Below, piece after piece: positions 1-10,696 of a stretch of DNA of 64,000 nt. Within the stretch, counting starts at the first letter, position 1. Every line of letters starts with the position of its first letter. Position numbers and translations under genes: made by a program. The DNA comes from Enterobacteriaceae bacterium. Lineage in GTDB: Bacteria > Pseudomonadota > Gammaproteobacteria > Enterobacterales > Enterobacteriaceae. The notes beneath the pieces were generated by a model. It was given only the letters and a program-made list of their open reading frames with translations, did not search any database and had not been told where the DNA came from. Location: positions 1 through 64,000 of the forward strand of contig JAISKF010000042.1 of NCBI GenBank assembly GCA_031261005.1, given 5' to 3'.

Positions 1-118
1 AGACTGGTATAACCATGTACGCATCAAGCCATCGCTAAAAGGACTGAGTCCAGTGGAATACCGAACTCAGTACCAGAAAGCCTCTTAAGGGGATGTCTAA
101 CTTTTGGGGTGCAGTTCA
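1..118 (+). mobile_element. 3' end of an IS3-family insertion sequence
   Basis: The window opens inside an insertion sequence. The last 28 codons of an IS3-type transposase are followed by about 30 bp of non-coding DNA (near 89-118) with the TGTCTAACTTTTGGGGTG-type terminal sequence common at IS3-group ends. The IS stops abruptly where a half copy of the dispersed repeat begins, so it probably inserted into that repeat. The exact terminal base is uncertain by a few nucleotides. Confidence 0.75.
2..88 (+). CDS. IS3-family transposase (OrfB), C-terminal end only
   Basis: Only the last 28 residues lie in the window. They contain the WYN-x2-R-x-KPSLKGLSPVEY signature that ends the rve integrase domain of IS3-family OrfB transposases. 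The reading frame runs off the left edge and stops at a TAA ending at base 88. OrfB is made by frameshifting with OrfA and catalyses copy-out/paste-in transposition. Whether the full element is intact cannot be judged from here. Confidence 0.8.
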   Translation, partial: DWYNHVRIKPSLKGLSPVEYRTQYQKAS

Positions 119-199
119 GTTGCCGCCCCTACGAGAAAATCGCCGAATTGTTTGAAATTTATCATAAAAATATAACTTCCTATCCAAAGTTTAGGTTAA
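119..199 (+). repeat. Dispersed composite repeat, copy a (right half)
   Basis: It begins with the distal half of the GC-rich hairpin (TTGCCGCCCCTACG), continues through the arm TTTGAAATTTATC, and ends with the terminus ATCCAAAGTTTAGGTTAA. The left half is missing and an IS3-type end lies in its place. The right terminus overlaps the left terminus of copy b, so the two copies are joined head to tail. Confidence 0.75.
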
Positions 200-395
200 A
201 TTTGGATAAATAAACAGCGAGAATAACAGTCTAATATATTGATAATAAATAATAATTTGTAGGAGCGGCAATCTGTCGCCCGCATTAACAACACGGTAGG
301 TTTACGGGCGGCAGGTTGCCGTCCCTACGCGAAAATCACAGAATTGTTTGAAATTTATCGTAAAAACATAATTTTTTATCCAAACCTGAGGTTAA
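196..395 (+). repeat. Dispersed composite repeat, copy b (nearly complete)
   Basis: The most complete forward copy, about 200 bp. It has a left terminus with TTTGGATAA, the arm TATTGATAATAAATAATAA, a hairpin GGAGCGGCAATCTGTCGCCC, a spacer with CATTAACAACACGG, a second hairpin GGGCGGCAGGTTGCCG, the arm TTTGAAATTTATCG, and the right terminus ATCCAAACCTGAGGTTAA. With copy a it fills the stretch between the IS end and dapB; no gene is seen there. Confidence 0.8.
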
Positions 396-1253
<858 letters not shown>

Positions 1254-1266
1254 TTAATGTATTTTT

Positions 1267-1310
1267 AAAATAGCTGTTTGAGGATTTTTCAGATAGCTAT
1301 TTTATTTTTT
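1267..1310 (+). terminator. Rho-independent terminator of dapB
   Basis: The perfect arms AAAATAGCT (1267-1275) and AGCTATTTT (1295-1303) are followed by a T-rich run. The site starts 14 bp after the dapB stop codon. Confidence 0.8.
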
Positions 1311-1741
1311 AATTTTATTAATGTTTTGATTATTAATAATTAATTTTTGTAAAAAATATATTTTCACTATTTAATTATAAAAATTAATATTTTTGCTATT
1401 TTTATGTTGTTTTGTCTTAATTTTTATCCTTTTATTTCATTTTTCTGCGATTTTATAATTTTTTCTTACTATTCATTAGCGATATTTTGATTGAGTGACT
1501 TCGCAACCGGTTTCTTACCGTACTTTATTTGTATTTTTCTGAGTTAACTGTGATTTTTAATGTCTAATGGTTAAAAATAGAATAAAAAAGAGTGGTTTTG
1601 ATAGACAAGTGCCAGTTCGATCATTAGAATGCGCCCAATTTGCCCAAAATCTGCCAATAATGCTTTTTTTGCGCCAGTTAAACAGGTATAGTAAGTGAAT
1701 TAATATGCAAATTTTGTGACTGTTTATTCTAGGAGGGTGTT
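1311..1741 (+). other. AT-rich carAB upstream region
   Basis: About 430 bp without a credible gene. The first half is very A+T rich. The part next to carA should hold the carAB promoters. In E. coli this region carries two promoters controlled by pyrimidines, purines and arginine. Only one regulator site, an ARG-box-like sequence, is recognisable by eye. A small minus-strand frame at 1557-1820 has no protein-like features. Confidence 0.5.
1696..1709 (+). promoter_or_regulatory. Candidate ARG box (ArgR operator) upstream of carA
   Basis: TGAATTAATATGCA differs at one position from the TGAAT-N4-ATTCA consensus of ArgR half-operators. It lies 33 bp before the carA start, where the arginine-repressed promoter sits in E. 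coli. A clear second box in tandem is not visible. Confidence 0.45.
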
Positions 1742-2896
1742 TTGAGTAAGACAGCGCTACTGGTTCTCGAAGACGGAACTCAATTTCACGGTCGGGCGAT
1801 AGGTGCCAGCGGAACGGCAATTGGGGAAGTTGTTTTTAATACCTCAATGACAGGCTATCAAGAAATCCTTACTGACCCCTCTTATTCCCGCCAAATCGTA
1901 ACTCTTACATATCCCCATATCGGCAACGTCGGCACTAATTCTTCAGATGAAGAATCTGCCATTGTTCATGCACAAGGCTTAGTTATCCGCGATTTACCGT
2001 TGATTGCCAGCAATTTTCGCAATCAAGAGGGATTATCCGACTACCTGAAACGCCATAATATTGTTGCGATTGCTGATATTGATACTCGTAAGCTCACACG
2101 CTTACTGCGTGAAAAAGGCGCACAGAATGGCTGTATTATCGTCGGTGATGCGCCTGATGTTCAGCTTGCGCTGGAAAAAGCCCGCGCTTTTCCAGGCTTA
2201 AAAGGTATGGATCTGGCAAAAGAAGTCACAACTGCGGAAGCCTATCACTGGGCGCAAGGAAGCTGGTCGCTGGAAAATGATTTGCCAGCAGTGAAAGATG
2301 ATAGCGAGCTGCCTTATCACGTTGTGGCGTATGACTACGGTGTGAAACGTAATATTTTACGAATGCTGGTGGATCGCGGCTGTCGCTTAACGGTCGTTCC
2401 GGCGCAAACATCGGCAGAAGAGGTGCTGAAACTTAATCCCGACGGTGTTTTTCTCTCTAATGGTCCGGGTGATCCTGCGCCTTGTGATTATGCTATCCAA
2501 GCCATTAAGCAGTTGTTAGAAACCAATATTCCGGTATTCGGCATTTGCTTAGGACATCAACTGCTGGCGCTGGCGTCCGGCGCGCAGACCATCAAAATGA
2601 AATTTGGTCATCACGGCGGCAATCACCCCGTGAAAGATCTTGATGCTAATGTCGTAATGATTACCGCACAAAATCATGGTTTTGCCGTTGACGAAACTAC
2701 GCTGCCAGCCAATTTGCGCCCAACCCATAAATCATTGTTCGACGGCTCGCTGCAAGGCATTCATCGCACGGATAAAGCGGCATTCAGCTTTCAGGGACAC
2801 CCGGAAGCCAGTCCCGGTCCGCACGATGCCGCACCACTGTTTGATCACTTTATCGAACTGATTGAATCTTATCGTTTAATAGCTAAAAACAGCTAA
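1742..2896 (+). CDS. carA: Carbamoyl phosphate synthase small (glutaminase) subunit
   Basis: Releases ammonia from glutamine and channels it to CarB for carbamoyl phosphate, the precursor of arginine and pyrimidines. The 384-aa protein has an N-terminal CPSase domain and a C-terminal class I glutamine amidotransferase domain with the triad Cys269 (in GICLGHQ), His353 and Glu355. The start is TTG, five bases after a strong AGGAGG site; E. coli carA also starts with UUG. carB follows after 21 bp in the same operon. Confidence 0.97.
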   Translation: MSKTALLVLEDGTQFHGRAIGASGTAIGEVVFNTSMTGYQEILTDPSYSRQIVTLTYPHIGNVGTNSSDEESAIVHAQGLVIRDLPLIASNFRNQEGLSDYLKRHNIVAIADIDTRKLTRLLREKGAQNGCIIVGDAPDVQLALEKARAFPGLKGMDLAKEVTTAEAYHWAQGSWSLENDLPAVKDDSELPYHVVAYDYGVKRNILRMLVDRGCRLTVVPAQTSAEEVLKLNPDGVFLSNGPGDPAPCDYAIQAIKQLLETNIPVFGICLGHQLLALASGAQTIKMKFGHHGGNHPVKDLDANVVMITAQNHGFAVDETTLPANLRPTHKSLFDGSLQGIHRTDKAAFSFQGHPEASPGPHDAAPLFDHFIELIESYRLIAKNS

Positions 2897-2917
2897 ATAA
2901 ATCAGGAGCTTTAAACT

Positions 2918-5900
2918 ATGCCAAAACGTACTGATATAAAAAGTATCCTGATCCTCGGTGCCGGTCCTATCGTCATTGGTCAGGCGTGTGAGTTTGACTA
3001 TTCCGGCGCACAAGCCTGTAAAGCCCTGCGGGAAGAGGGCTACCGTGTCATTCTGGTGAACTCCAATCCGGCAACTATTATGACCGATCCCGAAATGGCT
3101 GATGCGACTTACATTGAGCCGATCCACTGGGAAGTGGTGCGTAAAATCATCGAAAAAGAGCGTCCTGATGCCGTTTTGCCAACGATGGGCGGGCAAACTG
3201 CGCTGAACTGTGCGTTGGAACTGGAGCGTCAAGGCGTACTGGCGGAATTTGGCGTGACTATGATTGGTGCCACCGCTGATGCTATTGATAAAGCGGAAGA
3301 TCGCCAGCGCTTTGATAAGGCAATGAAAAAAATCGGCTTGGGAACGGCGCGTTCCGGTATCGCTCACACGATGGACGAAGCCTATGCCGTTGCCGCTGAT
3401 GTTGGTTTCCCTTGCATTATCCGTCCGTCATTTACGATGGGCGGAACTGGCGGCGGTATCGCTTATAACCGCGAAGAGTTTGAAGAGATTTGCGAACGCG
3501 GCTTGGATCTTTCGCCAACGAAAGAATTGTTGATTGATGAATCGCTGATCGGTTGGAAAGAGTATGAAATGGAAGTGGTACGCGATAAAAATGATAACTG
3601 CATTATCGTCTGCTCCATTGAAAACTTTGATGCGATGGGGATTCATACTGGTGACTCTATCACGGTAGCGCCAGCACAAACGCTGACCGATAAAGAGTAT
3701 CAAATCATGCGGAACGCTTCGATGGCGGTACTGCGTGAAATCGGCGTGGAAACCGGCGGTTCCAACGTGCAGTTTGCGGTGAATCCGAAAAATGGCCGTT
3801 TGATCGTTATTGAGATGAATCCGCGTGTTTCTCGCTCTTCGGCGTTAGCCTCTAAAGCGACCGGTTTTCCGATCGCTAAAATCGCGGCAAAGCTGGCTGT
3901 CGGTTATACCCTTGATGAGTTGATGAATGATATTACTGGCGGCAGAACGCCAGCATCGTTTGAGCCGTCTATCGATTATGTTGTGACGAAAATCCCGCGC
4001 TTTAACTTTGAAAAATTCGCCGGAGCTAATGATCGCCTGACTACTCAGATGAAATCCGTCGGTGAAGTGATGGCGATTGGTCGCACGCAGCAGGAATCGC
4101 TGCAAAAAGCCTTGCGTGGTCTGGAAGTGGGCGCGAGCGGTTTCGATCCAAAAGTAAATATTGATGATCCTGATGCGCTGACTCGTATCCGCCGTGAGCT
4201 GAAAGAAGCAGGCGCAGAGCGTATTTGGTATATCGCTGATGCGTTCCGTGCCGGTATGTCGGTTGATGGTATTTTCAATCTGACCAATATCGATCGCTGG
4301 TTCTTGGTGCAAATTGAAGAGCTGGTGCGTCTGGAAGAGCAAGTAGCAGAACGCGGGATTAACGGTCTCGATGAAAATTTCCTGCGTTTGCTGAAACGCA
4401 AAGGTTTTGCCGATTCACGTTTAGCGAAACTGATTGGTTTCTCCGAAGCGGAAGTGCGTAAACTGCGCCATAAATACAATCTGTTTCCTGTGTATAAGCG
4501 CGTAGATACTTGCGCCGCTGAATTCGCTACCGATACCGCTTATATGTACTCCACTTATGAAGATGAGTGCGAGGCTAATCCGAATCATGATCGTCCAAAA
4601 ATTATGGTGTTGGGCGGCGGACCGAACCGTATCGGGCAAGGTATTGAGTTTGATTACTGCTGTGTACACGCTTCACTGGCGCTGCGCGAAGATGGTTACG
4701 AAACCATTATGGTTAACTGTAATCCTGAAACCGTTTCTACCGATTATGACACCTCGGATCGCCTCTACTTTGAGCCGGTAACGTTGGAAGATGTGCTGGA
4801 AATTGTACGGGTAGAACAACCTACCGGCGTAATTGTTCAGTACGGCGGTCAGACGCCATTGAAACTGGCGCGTGCATTAGAAGCGGCAGGTGTACCGGTT
4901 ATCGGCACATCGCCTGATGCCATTGACCGCGCAGAAGATCGTGAACGTTTCCAACAAGCAGTACAACGTCTGGGCTTGAAACAACCGGCGAATGCGACAG
5001 TTTCAGCTATCGAAACAGCAGTAGAGAAAGCAGTAAACATCGGTTATCCGCTGGTGGTTCGTCCATCTTATGTATTGGGCGGACGGGCGATGGAAATCGT
5101 TTACGACGAACAGGATTTGCGCCGTTACTTCCAGACTGCGGTGAGCGTTTCTAATGATGCACCGGTACTGCTGGATCACTTTCTCGACGATGCCATTGAA
5201 GTTGATGTTGATGCTATCTGTGACGGTGAACGCGTGCTGATCGGCGGTATTATGGAGCATATCGAACAAGCGGGCGTTCACTCCGGTGACTCCGCCTGCT
5301 CGTTGCCAGCGTATACCTTGAGTCAGGAAATTCAGGACGTGATGCGCGTTCAGGTAGAAAAGCTGGCATTTGAGTTGTGTGTACGCGGTTTGATGAATGT
5401 ACAGTTTGCGGTGAAGCAGAATGAAGTTTATCTGATTGAAGTTAACCCGCGCGCTGCACGTACTGTACCGTTTGTCTCAAAAGCAACCGGCGTGCCGTTG
5501 GCGAAAGTTGCTGCGCGTGTGATGGCAGGCAAATCGCTGACTGAGCAGGGCGTTACGAAAGAAGTGATCCCGCCTTATTATTCAGTAAAAGAAGTGGTGT
5601 TGCCGTTTAATAAATTCCCCGGCGTTGATCCGATTTTAGGACCAGAAATGCGCTCAACCGGTGAAGTGATGGGCGTTGGTCGGACGTTCGCCGAAGCATT
5701 TGCTAAAGCAATGTTAGGCAGCAGCCCGAATCCGATTACTAAAGGTCGTGTGCTGTTATCGGTGCGTGATAGTGATAAGGCGAAAGTCGTGGATCTGGCA
5801 GCGAAATTGCTGAAACAGGGCTTTGAACTTGATGCAACACACGGTACAGCCGTCGTGCTTGGTGAAGCGGGGATCAATCCGCGGCTGGTGAACAAAGTTC

Positions 5901-6142
5901 ATGAAGGTCGCCCGCATATTCAGGACAGAACCAAGAACGGTGAATACAATTACATCGTTAATACTGCCGAAGGTCGTCAGGCGATTGAAGATTCTAAACT
6001 GATCCGCCGCAGTGCGCTGCAATATAAAGTGTATTATGACACCACGTTAAACGGCGGTTTTGCAACGACGATGGCAATGAACGCCGATCCAACAGAGAAA
6101 GTGACTTCCGTACAGGAAATGCACCAGATGTTGAAGTCATGA
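2918..6142 (+). CDS. carB: Carbamoyl phosphate synthase large subunit
   Basis: The synthetase subunit uses two ATP, bicarbonate and ammonia from CarA. The 1074-aa protein (E. coli 1073) has two homologous ATP-grasp halves, each starting with a G-rich nucleotide motif ([10 protein letters not shown] near residue 14 and [10 protein letters not shown] near 565). A C-terminal MGS-like allosteric domain covers the last 140 residues or so and binds UMP and ornithine in the family. An AGGAGC ribosome site precedes the ATG. The gene is intact and ends just before a strong terminator. Confidence 0.97.
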   Translation: MPKRTDIKSILILGAGPIVIGQACEFDYSGAQACKALREEGYRVILVNSNPATIMTDPEMADATYIEPIHWEVVRKIIEKERPDAVLPTMGGQTALNCALELERQGVLAEFGVTMIGATADAIDKAEDRQRFDKAMKKIGLGTARSGIAHTMDEAYAVAADVGFPCIIRPSFTMGGTGGGIAYNREEFEEICERGLDLSPTKELLIDESLIGWKEYEMEVVRDKNDNCIIVCSIENFDAMGIHTGDSITVAPAQTLTDKEYQIMRNASMAVLREIGVETGGSNVQFAVNPKNGRLIVIEMNPRVSRSSALASKATGFPIAKIAAKLAVGYTLDELMNDITGGRTPASFEPSIDYVVTKIPRFNFEKFAGANDRLTTQMKSVGEVMAIGRTQQESLQKALRGLEVGASGFDPKVNIDDPDALTRIRRELKEAGAERIWYIADAFRAGMSVDGIFNLTNIDRWFLVQIEELVRLEEQVAERGINGLDENFLRLLKRKGFADSRLAKLIGFSEAEVRKLRHKYNLFPVYKRVDTCAAEFATDTAYMYSTYEDECEANPNHDRPKIMVLGGGPNRIGQGIEFDYCCVHASLALREDGYETIMVNCNPETVSTDYDTSDRLYFEPVTLEDVLEIVRVEQPTGVIVQYGGQTPLKLARALEAAGVPVIGTSPDAIDRAEDRERFQQAVQRLGLKQPANATVSAIETAVEKAVNIGYPLVVRPSYVLGGRAMEIVYDEQDLRRYFQTAVSVSNDAPVLLDHFLDDAIEVDVDAICDGERVLIGGIMEHIEQAGVHSGDSACSLPAYTLSQEIQDVMRVQVEKLAFELCVRGLMNVQFAVKQNEVYLIEVNPRAARTVPFVSKATGVPLAKVAARVMAGKSLTEQGVTKEVIPPYYSVKEVVLPFNKFPGVDPILGPEMRSTGEVMGVGRTFAEAFAKAMLGSSPNPITKGRVLLSVRDSDKAKVVDLAAKLLKQGFELDATHGTAVVLGEAGINPRLVNKVHEGRPHIQDRTKNGEYNYIVNTAEGRQAIEDSKLIRRSALQYKVYYDTTLNGGFATTMAMNADPTEKVTSVQEMHQMLKS

Positions 6143-6162
6143 TATTTGTTGTGATGTGATTG

Positions 6163-6202
6163 AAAACCCGCTGAAGATTAAGATTTCAGCGGGTTTTCTT
6201 TT
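6163..6202 (+). terminator. Rho-independent terminator of carAB
   Basis: A 13-bp perfect stem pairs AAAACCCGCTGAA (6163-6175) with TTCAGCGGGTTTT (6185-6197). A T-rich tail follows, 20 bp after carB. Confidence 0.92.
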
Positions 6203-6225
6203 GATTATTGAATAGTTAAGGCTAA

Positions 6226-6391
6226 TTAACCTGAGTCTCGGATAAAAAGTTGTATTTTTACAATAAATTTCAAATAATTATGTAATTTCCCGTAGGGGCG
6301 GCAACCTGCCGCCCGTGAATTCACCGCGTTGTTAATGCGGGCGGCAGATTGCCGCCCTACAAATTATTTTTATTATCAACATATTATTAAT
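6226..6391 (-). repeat. Dispersed composite repeat, copy c
   Basis: An inverted copy between carB and the autotransporter. It has the terminus TTAACCTGAGTCTCGGATAA, the arm CAATAAATTTCAAATAATTA, and both hairpins (GGGGCGGCAACCTGCCGCCC and GGGCGGCAGATTGCCGCCC). It stops in the TATTATCAACATATTATTAA arm exactly where the autotransporter gene ends, so the distal terminus is missing. Confidence 0.8.
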
Positions 6392-9300
6392 TTAGAAATG
6401 CCAACGGACACCCGTATTACCAAACCAGCCGTATTCACCGGTATCGTTTAAACGTGTTTCCGCTGCGGCGTTGATATAGACACTCACTGCCGGTGTTATT
6501 TCACCGGTAATACCTGCGCCCAGTTTGAATGTATTACCGAAATCACCAGTGCGGAACTCAACTCCGCCGATGTTCTCATGTGATGTACCGCCGTGACTGC
6601 CGATAAAATCCATGCTCATCCACGGCGTCCAGTTACGATCTGATTCTGTTGAGAATGTTTTACTAAAGCGCACGCCTGCACGACCAATCCATAAATCATC
6701 AGAATTAGCGGAAACCACTAAGCCATCAACATCGCGAGAACGTTTGGTATCCAGCGTTTGATAGATCACTTGCATTTGCGGCTCGATAATCAACCGATTT
6801 GTCAGCTCAAATGGAATACCGCTTTCCAGTGAATATGACCAACCGCGATTTTTTATCTTCGCCATGTCTTTACCGCGCGCAGCGGTATCAACATCAGTGT
6901 CATAGTAATTACGAGCGATCACCGCATCAACATAAGCGCCGTTATCATTGTTTTGATAAGTGGCAGTCAGACCGATACTTTTCGCATCAACTTTCATGCG
7001 GCTAAAACCATCAACCGCCACTGGAGTGATATGTGACGTACCGATAGAGCCAAATACACCTAAGCGCCAGCTATCCTGATCATCTTCAATCTTTAACCAT
7101 GTTCCGCCCAGTTGCAGACCGCGATCATTTTGCCGGAAGTCATAACCAAACTGGCTAAACGGCACATTGCTCTTGCGGCGATAATCTCCGCCGAACGCGC
7201 GCGCGTAAAATTCGTTGTTTGACTGACTCACAATGCCGCCGCGATCACCATTGTTGCGCCCTAAACTGCCTAAACGCTCATGTAACGTACCGATGCTACG
7301 CGCACCATAAGCAAACAGAGCATGATCAAGGCTTAAATAAGAAGCAACTTGCGGTACTACCGTTGGGCGGCTGTTATTATTGCCGCTATTTCCACTATTA
7401 CCATTGCTGCTATCCGGCAGTTCTGAGTCTGGCGCTGGATCATCGTTTTCTGGCTCTGGCTCTAGTTCTGGTGCTGGAGTCGGATCGGGATCTGGTGTCG
7501 GTTCCGGATCTGGTGCTGGAATCGGATCGGGATCTGGTGTCGGTTCCGGATTTGGTGTTGGAGTCGGATCGGGATCTGGCGTCGGTTCTGGATTTGGTGT
7601 TGGAATCGGATCGGGATCTGGCGTCGGTTCCGGATTTGGTGTCGGAATCGGATCGGGATCTGGCGTTACGATTTCGCCGGATTGATCAATATAAAGATTC
7701 TGCAAACGATAATCCCAGTAATCACCGCTGCCGCTAACAACACGCTGACCCGCATTACCTTGTTGATAAGCCTGCAATGTGTAACTCCAGGGCGCTGCAC
7801 CAATGGTCGTGTAACCACCCGCCAGCGCGAAACTATTCGCACTGGACACACCGGCAACTTGAACCAGTGAAATACCCTCATTTGAGTCGTATTTTCCGTC
7901 TTGATTCAGGTCGGTATTCGCACCGCTGCCGCTGGTATAGAGTTTCAGGTATGTTGTACCGCTAACATTACCTTTTACTAACAAGCGGTCGGTTATTTGG
8001 TTAGACAGCACTCCGCCCTCATTAAGGTGAACGTTCAGGCTGACAATACCGTTTTGCCCTATCAAGTCATGATGTACGGTTAATGTTTTTTTGCTATCCG
8101 TCTGTTGTGCGAAGCCTGCTGTACCGGCTAAGGTCAGTTGAGCGACATTGGAATTATCGGTGGTAATCCATGCACTACTGGTATCGATCTCAACGTTACT
8201 GGCATTAGTCGCTGCGCCTGTCCATTGCGTGTTATCGGTTAACGTGAGGTTAGCCATGCTGCTGGTATCAGCCACAACATCGCCCGTTAGTATTGAATGA
8301 TTAGCGTTCAGATCAATAGTAGATTCAGATAAAGCCTGAAGCAGCGTTATACCAGATAGTGATGTATTGTTGACGTTAACAATATTAGTACCCCAGTGAC
8401 TATCAATTGCACTACCGGTTTGTGCGGTGATGCTGCCGCCATTGATTGTAACAGGACTACTTCCGCTTTTAATAAATGACAAACCATGACGTTGAGCATT
8501 AACAGTGGTATTGCTCAATGATGCGCGATAATTACCATCAATAACGATACCATCAGAATCAGTACCGGTTGTGGTGACAGAACTATCGATCAGATCAATT
8601 AAACCATCATTTCTTACATGCACGCCATGCGAATAGCTCCCTTGAGTTTCAATCGCTATTCTCTCTGCACTTATATCGCCATCATGGATATTTAATCCAT
8701 AAGAGCGATCACCCAGCGTTGTAACTGAACCGCCTTTCAAGGCGGCCAGACCGGACGATACAGAAACACCATCAGAACTGTTGCCACTCGTTTTAATATT
8801 TGTACTATTCGTACTTACTGTTGAACTAATCACATTCAAGCCATAAGCAGATTCTCCCTCCGTGATAACAGCTCCCCCTGTCAGATCGATTGAGGCATCA
8901 TTGATTGCATAAACACCGAAAGAGCCGTGACCGCTCGTTTTAATCTCCGTACCATTCGTGTTTATCTGACTATCCCCACTATTGCTAACTAATAACCCAT
9001 AAGCAGAGTCACCCGCCGTTATGACAGAACCACCTTTCAGATCGATTGAAGCTCCATTTCCTACACCCACACCATAAGAACCGTTACCGCTCGTTTTAAT
9101 CTCCGTACCATCAGTGCTTATCTGGCGATCCTCACCATAAGCAAATAATCCATCAGCATAGTTCCCTGCCGTTATGACAGAACCACCCGTCAGATCGATT
9201 GAAACTCCATCTCCTACACTCACACCAGTAGAATTGTCACCACTCGTTTTAATCTCTGTACCATTCGCGCTTATCTTTGAGTTATAAAGAAACAATCCAT

Positions 9301-9985
9301 CAGCAGATTCGCCCTCTGTTGTGACAGAACCACCCGTCAGGTCGATTAAAGCACCACTTATTGCCAGAAAACCCTCTGCGGACTGCCCGCTCGTTTTAAT
9401 ATTCGTACTATCCATGCTTATCTTAGAACTAACCACATACAAACCATGAGCAGATTCGCCCTGCGTTGTGACAGCGCCGCCCGTCAGGTCAACTGAAGTA
9501 CCAGCGATGGCATAAACACCGTAAGATGTGTTACCGCTCGTTTTAATTTCCGTACCATTCGTGCTTATCTGAGTATCCTCACCATAGGAAGCCAGTCCAT
9601 GAGCAGATTCGCCCTCCGTTGTGACAGCGCCGCCCGTCAGGTCGATTGAAGCACCATCAATGGCATAAACACCATGAGATTTATTACCACTCGTTTTAAT
9701 CTTCGTCCCGTTAGTGCTGATCTTTGAGCTTGCGCCTCTGGCTGACAATCCATACATACTGTTACCCGTAGTGCTAACCGTATCCTCAGCATTCAATATT
9801 TTATTGTCACTCGTTTTTGTTGAAGATACGGTACTGGTATAATCTGTCGCCATCGCAGATCCGCTGGCAAAGGCAATAGCCAGAGTTAAAAGTTTTATTC
9901 TTGTATGTAGTTTGTTTCTAAAACGTGAATAGTCAGCAGGTAAAATTTTCCCTTCGTGATTAATAAACGATTTAATGCCATTCAT
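6392..9985 (-). CDS. Large repeat-containing autotransporter (type V secretion)
   Basis: A 1197-aa predicted surface protein. Residues 1-46 look like a long signal peptide: a charged segment, a hydrophobic stretch, then SGSAMA. Residues about 65-430 are tandem passenger repeats of 35-45 aa built on IxxxGTEIKTSGxxSxGV / SIDLTGGxVTTxGxSAxGL, expected to form a beta-helix. Residues about 440-750 are a non-repeated beta-helix-like part. Residues about 770-850 are a PEPTPDPDP linker. The last 300 or so form an autotransporter beta-barrel ending in WHF. The class resembles AIDA/pertactin-like adhesins but the ligand is unknown. An AGAGAG site precedes the ATG. The stop codon sits at the edge of repeat copy c. 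Confidence 0.88.
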   Translation of the reverse strand: MNGIKSFINHEGKILPADYSRFRNKLHTRIKLLTLAIAFASGSAMATDYTSTVSSTKTSDNKILNAEDTVSTTGNSMYGLSARGASSKISTNGTKIKTSGNKSHGVYAIDGASIDLTGGAVTTEGESAHGLASYGEDTQISTNGTEIKTSGNTSYGVYAIAGTSVDLTGGAVTTQGESAHGLYVVSSKISMDSTNIKTSGQSAEGFLAISGALIDLTGGSVTTEGESADGLFLYNSKISANGTEIKTSGDNSTGVSVGDGVSIDLTGGSVITAGNYADGLFAYGEDRQISTDGTEIKTSGNGSYGVGVGNGASIDLKGGSVITAGDSAYGLLVSNSGDSQINTNGTEIKTSGHGSFGVYAINDASIDLTGGAVITEGESAYGLNVISSTVSTNSTNIKTSGNSSDGVSVSSGLAALKGGSVTTLGDRSYGLNIHDGDISAERIAIETQGSYSHGVHVRNDGLIDLIDSSVTTTGTDSDGIVIDGNYRASLSNTTVNAQRHGLSFIKSGSSPVTINGGSITAQTGSAIDSHWGTNIVNVNNTSLSGITLLQALSESTIDLNANHSILTGDVVADTSSMANLTLTDNTQWTGAATNASNVEIDTSSAWITTDNSNVAQLTLAGTAGFAQQTDSKKTLTVHHDLIGQNGIVSLNVHLNEGGVLSNQITDRLLVKGNVSGTTYLKLYTSGSGANTDLNQDGKYDSNEGISLVQVAGVSSANSFALAGGYTTIGAAPWSYTLQAYQQGNAGQRVVSGSGDYWDYRLQNLYIDQSGEIVTPDPDPIPTPNPEPTPDPDPIPTPNPEPTPDPDPTPTPNPEPTPDPDPIPAPDPEPTPDPDPTPAPELEPEPENDDPAPDSELPDSSNGNSGNSGNNNSRPTVVPQVASYLSLDHALFAYGARSIGTLHERLGSLGRNNGDRGGIVSQSNNEFYARAFGGDYRRKSNVPFSQFGYDFRQNDRGLQLGGTWLKIEDDQDSWRLGVFGSIGTSHITPVAVDGFSRMKVDAKSIGLTATYQNNDNGAYVDAVIARNYYDTDVDTAARGKDMAKIKNRGWSYSLESGIPFELTNRLIIEPQMQVIYQTLDTKRSRDVDGLVVSANSDDLWIGRAGVRFSKTFSTESDRNWTPWMSMDFIGSHGGTSHENIGGVEFRTGDFGNTFKLGAGITGEITPAVSVYINAAAETRLNDTGEYGWFGNTGVRWHF
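7482..7664 (-). repeat. Tandem 42-bp repeats coding the proline-rich linker
   Basis: About 4.3 imperfect copies of a 42-bp unit starting GGATCGGGATCTGG (plus-strand reading). Each encodes 14 residues of the Pro/Asp/Glu linker between passenger and barrel. Copies differ by a few silent or conservative changes. Such in-frame repeats can change copy number and alter linker length without breaking the frame. Confidence 0.85.
8700..9780 (-). repeat. Tandem passenger-coding repeats of the autotransporter
   Basis: Roughly nine to ten imperfect units of about 100-130 bp. Each carries a shared core coding for TEIKTSG and for DLTGG-V-T-x-G-x-SA-GL. On the plus strand they are seen as repeated CGCTCGTTTTAAT and GTCAGATCGATTG blocks. 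Unit boundaries were judged by eye. Confidence 0.75.
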
Positions 9986-10080
9986 AAGTTATATTCTCTC
10001 TTTTTTTCTATATAAACCATATAAACATAGGGTGAAATTATTACTAACTTGATCAGCAGAACTACTAAGTGAGTTTATAA

Positions 10081-10267
10081 TTAACCTGAACTGCATAATA
10101 AGAAGTTATATTTTTATAATAACAATCGAATAATTATATGATGTTGCGTAGGAACGGTAATCTGCTACCCGCCAAACTCTACAATTAAATAAACGGGCTA
10201 ATTACCATTTATTATCAATATATTAACCTATTGTTTCTACTATTTTCTTATCCAAAGCTGAGGTTAA
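10081..10267 (-). repeat. Dispersed composite repeat, copy d (complete but degenerate)
   Basis: 187 bp with both termini intact: TTAACCTGAACT at one end and AAGCTGAGGTTAA at the other. The GC-rich core is strongly decayed (AGGAACGGTAATCTGCTACCC). It is the best copy for defining the two ends of the element. With copy e it makes up much of the gene-free 711 bp between the autotransporter start and ppsR; the rest is AT-rich DNA that must hold the autotransporter promoter. Confidence 0.75.
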
Positions 10268-10549
10268 CTACCGCCAGCACTTCAATCAGTCCGACGCTAA
10301 CACTAGCATATTTATATTTTAAATATATAGATAAACTGATACTTAAGTGATCATCGTTATCATATATATCAGACTAATTAATTCATCATTACAGATAAAA
10401 TGAATTATAAATAATTCACTAAATACAAATATAAAATAGATATAATATGTTGATGTTATTTTCATAACACAACTTAAAATTCTAATAATTCATTACAGCA
10501 GTGAAGATCAACGTAAAATTAAATGGATTAATCTATTGGTTTACCATTT

Positions 10550-10678
10550 TCTTATTACGATACATTTCAAATGATTGTGTTATTTCGCGTAGGGGCGGCA
10601 ATCTGTCGCCCGTGAATCCACCGCGTTGTTAATGCGGGCGGCAAGTTGCCGCCCCTACAAATTATTATTTATTACAAT
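10550..10678 (-). repeat. Dispersed composite repeat, copy e
   Basis: An inverted copy without clear terminal repeats. It has the arm TACATTTCAAATGATTGTG, hairpins GGGGCGGCAATCTGTCGCCC and GGGCGGCAAGTTGCCGCCC, and the arm AAATTATTATTTATTA. It ends about 20 bp before the ppsR stop codon. Confidence 0.8.
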
Positions 10679-10696
10679 GGATTAACTCAAAAGTAC

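Noticed and set aside
4045..4479. Minus-strand 144-codon frame inside carB
   Set aside because: Antisense shadow of a conserved gene, Ser/Arg rich, no start signal.
7380..7685. Plus-strand 101-codon Gly/Ser-rich frame
   Set aside because: It is the antisense shadow of the autotransporter's tandem-repeat linker; the low-complexity GSGSG sequence follows from the repeat, and there is no ribosome site.
8700..9780. CRISPR-like array of repeats
   Set aside because: Units are imperfect, vary in length, are in frame with an autotransporter and have no unique spacers of constant size.
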